From: JANQPX01 sp041398025
GTDB taxonomy: Bacteria > Pseudomonadota > Alphaproteobacteria > Geminicoccales > Geminicoccaceae
Reading direction: 5' to 3'
Assembly (NCBI GenBank): GCA_041398025.1
Contig: JAWKVM010000019.1
Location: forward strand, 1-64,000
Length of the DNA: 64,000 bases
The notes beneath the pieces are model-generated. The model searched no databases. It saw only the letters and a program-made list of their open reading frames with translations, and was not told the DNA's origin. The first letter of the stretch is position 1, and each line of letters opens with the position of its first letter. This document shows, one piece after another, positions 52,941-60,318 of the stretch. A program made the translations under genes and the position numbers.

Positions 52941-54581
52941 ATGGCGAAGCGAGCACCTTTTGAGATTGAAGTCCGACACGAAGGGCTCAAGAAATATCGA
53001 TTGATCAGGGGCCATCACCGGCGTGAAGTCCAAGCCAAGGCTGAGGCGCAGGAAGCGATCTGGGAAGAACAACGGCAGAAAAAACGCGCCGCTGAAGCCA
53101 AGAGGATCGCACGAGAAGAACAGGCAGAAAGACATAGGGCCGAAAAATGGACCGCGCGAAAACGGACGGAGGATGCGCGTAAGGTTATTCAATCGTTGGC
53201 GGAAACGCTGCACATTGGAGTGGCAGATGCTGGCCCGCTCATCTGGGAGAACCATCGTCCCAACGATCCATTTCCAAAGAAGCCACCGCTCGAACCAGGA
53301 ATCGAAAAGCCTGATCCGTCATCTGAGAAATATCGGCCAAGGCTTGGGTTGCTGGATTGGCTGAGACCGAAGGTCAGCCGGGAGAAGGAGCGGGAAGCGG
53401 AGGCACTGCTCAATTCGGACTTGGAGAGGTGGCGTAAGATCGTCGGTCGTTTTGAGACGGCGTTAGCTTCTTGGAAAAAAGAAGAATCAAGCTTTCTGGC
53501 CGAGCAAGAGGCTAAGCGGCAGGAATTCGACGAGCTGCGCTCGCGATATCTAAGCGGCGAACCGGATGCCGTGCGCGAACACGCCAGTTTGGTTCTGAGA
53601 CAGTCTCAATATCCTGATTTCATGCCGATGGAGTGGGACCTCCTCTTCGTCGCCGAGACTGGCATTCTCTTGGTGGAGTACCAACTCCCTAGCCCAGAGA
53701 ATCTGCCGAAATTGAAGCAGGTCAAATACAGTCAAACGGTTGGAAAGCTACAGGAGATATTCCTAAAGCCCGATGACATCAACAAGCTCTACGATAGCCT
53801 AGCCTATCAGGTATGCCTTCGGACGATTCATGAATTGTTTGTTGCCGATGAGATTGGTGCCCTCAAGGCCATCACCTTCAATGGACAGGTCCGCTACACC
53901 GATCGCGCGGTCGGAAGAAACACCGAATCATGCATCGTCTCTATCCAGGTTCCGCGGGAGGACTTCGACGAGCTGGATCTGACCGAAGTCAATCCAGCCC
54001 AGTGTTTCCGTAAGCTCAAGGGTATTGGCACCCCCAAGCTGCACAGCTTATCGGCTGTACCGCCGCTGATGCGCATTACAAAGGACGATGAGCGCTTCGT
54101 CGAAGATCTCGATATCGTGGATCGGCTAGAAGAGGGCACGAACATTGCATCGATCAGCCCGGAAGAGTTCGAGCACCTTATTGGTGAGTTGTTCCGGAAG
54201 GAATTTGCTGCAGAGGGCGAGGTTCGGGTCACGAGAACGAGCCGCGATGGTGGTGTGGACGCCGTTATCTTCGACCCCGACTTCATACGAGGCGGCAAGA
54301 TTCTGATCCAAGCAAAGCGTTACACCAGCACCGTCGACGTCGCAGCTGTTCGTGAACTCTACGGTGTCGTCATCAATGAAGGGGCGTCTAAAGGTATTCT
54401 CGTAACGACGTCAACCTTTGGTCACGACGCCTATACCTTTGTGAAGGACAAGCCTATCACGCTGATGGATCGGAATAACCTGTTGTATATGCTAAAAAAG
54501 CATAAGGTAAGCGGACATATTGATCTTGAAACTGCTAAGCACGCCAATCGGAAAAATGTGATCCCAATGCGGAAGGGATAG
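52941..54581 (+). CDS. Mrr-type restriction endonuclease with coiled-coil N-terminus
   Basis: A 546-residue protein. The C-terminal about 120 residues are an Mrr-cat domain (PD-(D/E)xK fold): FEHLIGELFRKEF, then RDGGVDAVIFDP near residue 435 with the catalytic Asp, and ILIQAKRYTS near 455 with QxK, then KGILVTTSTFG. The N-terminal region is charged and coiled-coil-like (residues 35-90 and 150-200) and unassigned. No methyltransferase is adjacent, so a modification-dependent (type IV-like) or phage-defence role is likely. GC is clearly below its neighbours, a sign of transfer. ATG 52941 preferred; the frame is open to 52845. Confidence 0.82.
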   Translation: MAKRAPFEIEVRHEGLKKYRLIRGHHRREVQAKAEAQEAIWEEQRQKKRAAEAKRIAREEQAERHRAEKWTARKRTEDARKVIQSLAETLHIGVADAGPLIWENHRPNDPFPKKPPLEPGIEKPDPSSEKYRPRLGLLDWLRPKVSREKEREAEALLNSDLERWRKIVGRFETALASWKKEESSFLAEQEAKRQEFDELRSRYLSGEPDAVREHASLVLRQSQYPDFMPMEWDLLFVAETGILLVEYQLPSPENLPKLKQVKYSQTVGKLQEIFLKPDDINKLYDSLAYQVCLRTIHELFVADEIGALKAITFNGQVRYTDRAVGRNTESCIVSIQVPREDFDELDLTEVNPAQCFRKLKGIGTPKLHSLSAVPPLMRITKDDERFVEDLDIVDRLEEGTNIASISPEEFEHLIGELFRKEFAAEGEVRVTRTSRDGGVDAVIFDPDFIRGGKILIQAKRYTSTVDVAAVRELYGVVINEGASKGILVTTSTFGHDAYTFVKDKPITLMDRNNLLYMLKKHKVSGHIDLETAKHANRKNVIPMRKG

Positions 54582-54722
54582 GCCGCTCGCTTGTCAAATG
54601 AAGCGGCCGAATCGACGTCCGACGGCCTTCCTGGGCAAAGGCCTCCTCGCTACCTTGCAAGACTAATTGCATATTGCCAGCGCTGACTGAACGACTCGTC
54701 ATGGCAGGATGTGATTGGAGAT

Positions 54723-54938
54723 CTACGCGAAGTCCGATGTCCTTTCCTCCAGCCAGGCTAGCAGGTCGCCGACGCGGTATCCAACGCGTCGAATTCCCAG
54801 CTGCACAAATCGTGGTCCTTTTTCCGCTTTTCGCAGGCGCCGAAAATGCGCGATAGAGAGCCCGCAATGGCGAGCCGCCTCCGCTTCTGTAATGACGCGG
54901 TGCTCAACGGGAAAGTCTCTGACATCCAAGTTTTGCAT
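54723..54938 (-). CDS. AlpA/excisionase-type helix-turn-helix protein
   Basis: A 71-residue protein with a MerR-like winged helix of the AlpA/HTH_17 type: VITEAEAARHCGLSIAHFRRL then KGPRFVQLGIRRVGYRVGDLLAWLEERT. Such small proteins act as regulators or recombination directionality factors on mobile elements. It is 60 bases beyond the end of traN and might control excision or the transfer operon (inference). Confidence 0.82.
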   Translation of the reverse strand: MQNLDVRDFPVEHRVITEAEAARHCGLSIAHFRRLRKAEKGPRFVQLGIRRVGYRVGDLLAWLEERTSDFA

Positions 54939-55000
54939 GATGCAAGCTCCTGTGCAGGGTTGTCAGGTCATCCATTTTGGCGTGCCAGCGGTAGCGCGGT

Positions 55001-57244
55001 TCATTGGCCGACAGCCCGGAATTCGTCACGACCGCTTCGACGCACCTGTTCGACGTCGATGCCGTCGAGGCGCTGGCGCGTCCGGTTGATCACATTGGGA
55101 CGCTGCTCGCTTGGGTTTGCACGGTCGAGAAAATTGCCAACACCGGTGAGACCGTCCGGCATCAGCTTGTCAGGATCTGGGTAGCGCCCAGCCGTGCCAA
55201 GAATGGCGATCCACTGGTCAAGATCGAGCGATGCCCAATCGAATATCTGGATTTCTCCGCTGGTCAGTCCGTGGCAATTCGTGATGTCGGCGGAGCCGAA
55301 ATCCCGCCCGAATTGCAGCACGGCCGACTCCTGGGCGAGCCGGGCCAAGGGAGAATTGAAGCAGCAGAGCACGCGATCGCGGCTGATGCAGGCGCCGAAG
55401 GAGTCGTCGGTGCATTGCGATCCGACGAGCAGGCAATTCCTGGCGTCGTCATGGGCGGCAGCGGCGACGTCGTCTTCATCGACCAGTGGCGCCGGTTCGG
55501 CCGGGATGGTTTCGCCTGCATAGGCGCTGTAGGCGTCAGCCACCAAGGACAGCGCCGTCACTCCATCGGGCGGTTCGCGAAGCGTCACGTCGCCGGCTCG
55601 GCCATCGCCGGTCGCGGCAACGCCGTCGGGTCCCGGTCCGAGAAACAGTTCGTTGACCGCCGCGGGACCGAATGTTTCGAGCACATCGTCGGCGGTGACG
55701 TTGAGCAGGTCCCGCCGTGCCGTTTCAAGATCTTGCCTTGCGATGTCGTCGTCGGCATTGGGGATCGTGTTTGCTGAGACAGCATTGCTCGGTGTCGTAA
55801 AGGGCGTCTTGAGTGCATCGATCGCCGAGACCGCCGGATCGCGGAGCTTCTCCCAAGCGCCTCGTAGCGGCGATGTCGGCTTCAGGACCGTCAGATTGGT
55901 GTCCAGCGCGCCGATCGAGAAGACCAGATCGAGATACGGGCCGGGTCCTGAAGGAGTGGGCAACTCGCACGCGTCAAAGATGCCGCCGATTCCGCGCTGA
56001 CAGGCCTCTGCATTGCCGGGATAGACAGTGCACGAGTCGGGATCGAGATCGCTGCAGGTGCTGTCGAAGGCGAGCAGCTGGCTGGCAGTCAGGGCGGCCA
56101 GTCCTCTAGTGACACCGTTGTTGGTTTCGCGGTCGATGTCGATGCATTCGTTGCCGTTGCAGCGGATGTCGCCGACTGGGCAGGTCAGGCTCGTCTGCTG
56201 TCGATAGGTCTGATAGTCGACTTCTTCGTCGCACTCGAAATGCAGCTCTTCCAGATAGCAGACGTCGTCGACCTCGGCGCCGGGCACGCATCCCTGATCG
56301 ATGAAACGGCAGGCAGGGTCGGCGTTCAGGCCGCCACAGGTATCGATGATACCGCCTTGATCCGCCGGACAGATTTCGTCGCCGGTCGAGGTGGTCGTGC
56401 AGGTAAGCGCCGGAAGGTTGGTTTCGCAATCGAGTGGTCCGATGTCGACGCTGAGCGCCAGGCGCGAGATGCGCTGCTCCTTGCCGTCGAAAGGCGGCGG
56501 GCTCAATTGCTCATAGATCGGATCGCCGGGGCAGACGATCGCGCCGTCGATCTCCAGGCATTCACCCAGAGCAGTACCTCCAGTCATGGTCGCCGTTCCG
56601 GTGCAAAAACTCGGGCCAACGACATGGCTCGCCGCAATCATGCAGTCAGCCGGCCCCCATTCATCGGCCAGCACCGTTCCGCTTGCGCCATCGATGCTGA
56701 GCTGATGGGTGATTGTGCACGCGCCTTCGACCTTTCGGATGCGCTCACAGAAGCGCTGCTCCGGAAGGAGAGCGGTGTTGTCGACCGGCACGATCTCGCG
56801 CGTTGTCGAGCAGGCGCTGAATTCTAAGGCGAGCGCATCAACATCGCCGAAGGTTCGGTCGGTGGCGTCGAGAAACGGGTCACCCGAGAGATCATCTCGT
56901 TGCTGCGGATTGGTGTCGTCGACGACGTCGATGGCATCGCTGCCTTCTCTGCGCGCCCGATCGCCGGCAGCTGCGGCCTTGTCTTCCGTATCGATGTCGG
57001 TGAGCGCATCGGCCTCGGCATCATCGGCGCCGGGAAACAGCTCATCCGGCGCCAGATCATCCTGCTGACCGCCGATCGAGACATTGCCGTCCTGATCGAC
57101 GACGGCGTCGGGAAAGATGGTGGTCGCGAAGCCTGCGCCATCGACGGCGGCATCATCGATCTCGTTGGCGACGAGCATTGCTGGCCATGTCGTTATGGAC
57201 CCGATGGCGAAGGCAATTTTGACGAGTCGACGCATGGCGATCAT
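55001..57244 (-). CDS. traN: Conjugal transfer mating-pair stabilisation protein TraN
   Basis: A 747-residue secreted, cysteine-rich outer-membrane protein that stabilises contact with the recipient cell. An N-terminal signal (MRRLVKIAFAIGSITTW, then PAMLVAN) is followed by many Cys pairs in the middle (residues about 190-450) and the conserved C-terminal block VLCCFNSPLARLAQE ... SADITNCHGLTSGE. ATG 57244 overlaps the traU stop (ATGA). An acidic, Asp-rich segment after the signal is unusual. It is the last gene of the operon. Confidence 0.9.
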   Translation of the reverse strand: MIAMRRLVKIAFAIGSITTWPAMLVANEIDDAAVDGAGFATTIFPDAVVDQDGNVSIGGQQDDLAPDELFPGADDAEADALTDIDTEDKAAAAGDRARREGSDAIDVVDDTNPQQRDDLSGDPFLDATDRTFGDVDALALEFSACSTTREIVPVDNTALLPEQRFCERIRKVEGACTITHQLSIDGASGTVLADEWGPADCMIAASHVVGPSFCTGTATMTGGTALGECLEIDGAIVCPGDPIYEQLSPPPFDGKEQRISRLALSVDIGPLDCETNLPALTCTTTSTGDEICPADQGGIIDTCGGLNADPACRFIDQGCVPGAEVDDVCYLEELHFECDEEVDYQTYRQQTSLTCPVGDIRCNGNECIDIDRETNNGVTRGLAALTASQLLAFDSTCSDLDPDSCTVYPGNAEACQRGIGGIFDACELPTPSGPGPYLDLVFSIGALDTNLTVLKPTSPLRGAWEKLRDPAVSAIDALKTPFTTPSNAVSANTIPNADDDIARQDLETARRDLLNVTADDVLETFGPAAVNELFLGPGPDGVAATGDGRAGDVTLREPPDGVTALSLVADAYSAYAGETIPAEPAPLVDEDDVAAAAHDDARNCLLVGSQCTDDSFGACISRDRVLCCFNSPLARLAQESAVLQFGRDFGSADITNCHGLTSGEIQIFDWASLDLDQWIAILGTAGRYPDPDKLMPDGLTGVGNFLDRANPSEQRPNVINRTRQRLDGIDVEQVRRSGRDEFRAVGQ

Positions 57245-58299
57245 CCGACGCAGTAGACGATCTGGCAGCAGTCCTGCCAGCGCCAGAGCAGGTAGACGAA
57301 GTCCTCGCCGATCCCCGGAATGACCCGGCTCTCGCCCCAGCGGAACGTGCTTCGTCCGGTTGGATGCTTGCCGTTGGCTTCCGGCACCGGATAGAAGACC
57401 GACCACTGATACTGGGTCTTGGGCAGAAAGGGCTCCGGCTGGGCGGAGCAGACCGTGTCGTCGCCCATGGTCCGACGGGCGAGGCCCAGCCGATGCAGTT
57501 GCGCCAGGGTGCGGCTGCCCAAGAGGCTGGTGTTGCGCGGCATCGATGTGTGCTGCAGGTGATGGCCTGCGACGGGATAGAGATGACCCCAGGAGCCGAC
57601 GCAGAAGAAAAGGGGATCAATCGCTTCCCGGATCTCGGCGGCGGCGACATCGGCCAGGCAGGCAGCGAGCGCGATCGGATTGGCAAGCAGCAGGCTTTCC
57701 GGGAAGAGAAATACGTTGAGCTCGTCATTGTTCCAGGTGGGGTCGATCTCGGAGAGATAGAGGATGTCCAGATCGGGCACGTCGCTGCCGTCCTCGAGGC
57801 AGGCGCCATCGAAGAAGAAATCCAGGAACAACAGGATCGGAAAGGCGAAGACGTGCGAATGATAAAAGGCGGTGTCGCCCTTGTCATAATCGACGGAACC
57901 CTTGGAGCCGCGCTCCCGTCCGTTGTCCAGGCCGAGATCGGCGCCGTTAAGGGTCGGCGAGCATGAGGATTTTCGGACCAGTTCGACCATGCGCGCGGGC
58001 TCCCACATACCGACGGTGAAGCCGACGCAATTGCCGCAGACGCAGACAGGCGCTCTGGCGGCGCGGGCCGGCACGAAGCCGTCGCCAAGGGAGATGTCGG
58101 CGCCGGCGATGCGGATTGGAAAGATGCAGTCCCAGCAGATGTTGTTGACCAGCGATGCCCCGAGGCCATCGGCATCGGGGCAGTCGACGGAGCCCGTATC
58201 CTCGGCGCCGTCATCAGTTTCCTGCCCGGCGGCCGGCAGGGCGAGTGCGAACATCACCAGATGCATGAGGCCGGCAAGGATCAAGCGGCGCCAGGTCAT
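57241..58299 (-). CDS. traU: Conjugal transfer pilus assembly protein TraU
   Basis: A 352-residue periplasmic protein needed for F-type pilus and DNA transfer. A signal peptide (LILAGLMHLVMFALALPAAG) is followed by NNICWDCIFPIRIAG near residue 52, CVCGNCVGFTVGMWEPARMVE near 85, and a C-terminal YLLWRWQDCCQIVYC. The cysteines are typical of the family and would use the DsbC-like protein of the operon. Four-base overlaps with both neighbours. Confidence 0.95.
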   Translation of the reverse strand: MTWRRLILAGLMHLVMFALALPAAGQETDDGAEDTGSVDCPDADGLGASLVNNICWDCIFPIRIAGADISLGDGFVPARAARAPVCVCGNCVGFTVGMWEPARMVELVRKSSCSPTLNGADLGLDNGRERGSKGSVDYDKGDTAFYHSHVFAFPILLFLDFFFDGACLEDGSDVPDLDILYLSEIDPTWNNDELNVFLFPESLLLANPIALAACLADVAAAEIREAIDPLFFCVGSWGHLYPVAGHHLQHTSMPRNTSLLGSRTLAQLHRLGLARRTMGDDTVCSAQPEPFLPKTQYQWSVFYPVPEANGKHPTGRSTFRWGESRVIPGIGEDFVYLLWRWQDCCQIVYCVG

Positions 58300-59420
58300 G
58301 ACGGGTCCTCCCGATCGGTCGGCACGTCCTCGGTGATCAGGAGCGTTCTGCCGTCCAGGGCGGCCTCGATCATGGTGGGCGTGACTTCGAGGGCGAAGCG
58401 CTCGGCGATCCTGGCCTGGAGGAGATAGACCGGCCGACCGAGCGCCTGATGCAGATCCTTCCAGGCGGGCCAGCCGACATCGCGGTCAATCCGCGTGGTG
58501 ATCAGGATGGTCTTGCGATCCGGCCGAATGTGCTCTTTTGCCCATTGCCGCTCGGCAGGATCGGTGCCGTCGAAGATCAAAAGGCGGCTAGTAAAAGGCA
58601 GCGCCGTCAGCGGATTGATCCTGGTGCCTGATGGCGCGATGACCCGCCCCTCGTGATCGCGAAGGTCGTTTTCTGTGGAGACGGTCGGATCGAGCTGCCG
58701 TACCCTCGGTTCTTTCGCCTTGGGCACGTCGATGAAGGGGGCTCGCTGCCAATAGGACGCGACCGATTCCCTGGCGCGGGATTCGACATCGACCTCGGCG
58801 ATCCGCTCCTCGATCAGCTTCACAAGATCCGGCTCGATGATCTCGCTCACCGGTCCGACGGTGCCGAGATCGATGTCGCTCGTGTCCTTGGCGCGCTCAC
58901 GAAAGGTCTCGGCACGGACCGTGCCGCGGACGAGCTTGCCGGTCGCCGGCTCGACGATGGTCGGAACCAGGACGACCTGATGATCGCGAAAGGATTTCGG
59001 ATGGATGGCGACATTGGGCTTCGGATCGATGCCGTCGAGAAGATCGGCCAGGCGCCGGGTGACCTGGGTCAGTATCTCGCCGGGAAGCGCGCCGCGAAAC
59101 ACGATGGCGACGTTGGGATCATCGCTCGCCGCATCGAACGCTCGTCTCAACCCTTCGTCGCCCATGGAAGCGCTGACGAAGAGAATCAGCTGTCCCTTTT
59201 CCGGCAAGGCCAGCGGCCGGCTTTGCATCTGCTGTTCCCGGATGATCGCCTCTGCCTGATCGGCGAGATCGCGCAGGAGCGGATGGCTGCTGCCCTGATG
59301 GCGGAGAATGGTCGCGGCTTCGCCGATGGCCTCGAGATCTCCTGGCGACTGCGCCTGTTGCGCCCATGCTGGAGAGGACATCGCGAAGACAACAAAGACA
59401 GCCAGAAGAAAGCGCCTCAT
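58296..59420 (-). CDS. TrbC-TraW fused F-type pilus assembly protein
   Basis: A 374-residue periplasmic protein with a signal peptide (FLLAVFVVFAMSSPAWA). Residues about 70-165 resemble TrbC (LILFVSASMGDEGLRRAFD, VFRGALPGE). Residues about 195-365 resemble TraW (DLGTVGPVSEIIEPDLVKLI, then RQLDPTVSTENDLRDHEGRV, APSGTRINPL, LLIFDGTDPAERQWA). In F these are separate genes; here they form one polypeptide, which fixes a one-to-one ratio. Overlaps traU and the S26 peptidase gene by four bases each. Confidence 0.85.
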   Translation of the reverse strand: MRRFLLAVFVVFAMSSPAWAQQAQSPGDLEAIGEAATILRHQGSSHPLLRDLADQAEAIIREQQMQSRPLALPEKGQLILFVSASMGDEGLRRAFDAASDDPNVAIVFRGALPGEILTQVTRRLADLLDGIDPKPNVAIHPKSFRDHQVVLVPTIVEPATGKLVRGTVRAETFRERAKDTSDIDLGTVGPVSEIIEPDLVKLIEERIAEVDVESRARESVASYWQRAPFIDVPKAKEPRVRQLDPTVSTENDLRDHEGRVIAPSGTRINPLTALPFTSRLLIFDGTDPAERQWAKEHIRPDRKTILITTRIDRDVGWPAWKDLHQALGRPVYLLQARIAERFALEVTPTMIEAALDGRTLLITEDVPTDREDPS

Positions 59421-59941
59421 CCGAGCCTCCAGGCCTTGCCGATGACCTGATCCTGCTTGATCAGCCCGAAATATCGGCTGTCGAAGCTGTTGGCAGATTT
59501 CCCCACCCCGAAGTAATGCCCCTCAGGCACGACGAAGGTCCGCACGAACGCCTCCGGCGGCTGGCCGAGCCTCTCGGCTAGATCGAGCCCGGTGGCGACC
59601 TCGATACCGTTCACGGTGGTCCTGTCTGGGGTGATCTCGATGCGGTCGCCGGGCAGGCCCACCAGGATCTTGACCATGTGGGTGCCGTCGGCGAACAGCG
59701 GCTCGAGACCTTGCCCGCGAAAGGCAATGAGGCCGCCGCGCTTCGGGATGTCCGAGCGAAGATCGATGAGCACGGCCCGCGTGTCCGGCAGGCAGCGCTC
59801 CACCTGCCAGTCGATGCCGAGCCGATAGCGCTTGGCGATGTAGTCAATGCTGAGTGCAAGGGTAGCGGTAAGAAGGGTGGCCTTGAGCAGAAAGGGTCGC
59901 CAAGGACCGGATTTGATCAATGAGCTCTGTCTGACCATCAC
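59417..59941 (-). CDS. S26-type signal peptidase of the transfer operon (TraF/TrhF-like)
   Basis: A 174-residue membrane protease-like protein with an N-terminal anchor (FLLKATLLTATLALSIDY). The conserved Lys is in HMVKILVGLPGDRIEI near residue 90, and the closing GHYFGVGKSANSFDSRYFG box is intact. At the place of the catalytic serine the sequence reads RCLPDTRAV, so the residue appears to be Cys, not Ser (tentative; the order is inferred from the family layout). It probably processes pilin or transfer proteins. Confidence 0.82.
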   Translation of the reverse strand: MMVRQSSLIKSGPWRPFLLKATLLTATLALSIDYIAKRYRLGIDWQVERCLPDTRAVLIDLRSDIPKRGGLIAFRGQGLEPLFADGTHMVKILVGLPGDRIEITPDRTTVNGIEVATGLDLAERLGQPPEAFVRTFVVPEGHYFGVGKSANSFDSRYFGLIKQDQVIGKAWRLG

Positions 59942-60318
59942 GGTTCCCCCTCACCGTCGGTGCTGAGCCGGGGAATCGCGGTATCTTTCGGATCGACAGA
60001 GGGGGTGCGCCAAGCTTCCGGCACATTGTCGAGCGGCGGCACGAACATCTCGTCAGGAGCCGCGTCGACCGAGGCTGCGTTGATCACGATGTAGCCGGCC
60101 GCCTCGTAGGCCTGAGCCCGGCGCTTGATCTCGGCAAAGTAGGGCTGGATCGATTCAGGCGGCACACCGAGAGAGACGGCATTGCCGATCGGACCGTAAT
60201 CGATGATGGCGATCGGCGGCCGTGCGGCCAGCTCTTCCCGGATGAGCCATGTCGCCGTGGCGGCCGTTATCGCTGTGGCGCCGAGGCTGATGATGAGAGA
60301 CGTGATGAACGGGCGCAT
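59938..60318 (-). CDS. trbI: TrbI-like F-type transfer protein
   Basis: A 126-residue protein with an N-terminal membrane segment (FITSLIISLGATAITAATATW, approximately residues 4-24) and a small periplasmic region containing IAIIDYGPIGNAVSL, as in TrbI of F-type systems, which affects pilus outgrowth and retraction. The Pro-rich C-terminus is not recognised. It lies between traC and the S26 peptidase gene, its usual place, with short overlaps at both ends. Confidence 0.7.
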   Translation of the reverse strand: MRPFITSLIISLGATAITAATATWLIREELAARPPIAIIDYGPIGNAVSLGVPPESIQPYFAEIKRRAQAYEAAGYIVINAASVDAAPDEMFVPPLDNVPEAWRTPSVDPKDTAIPRLSTDGEGEP

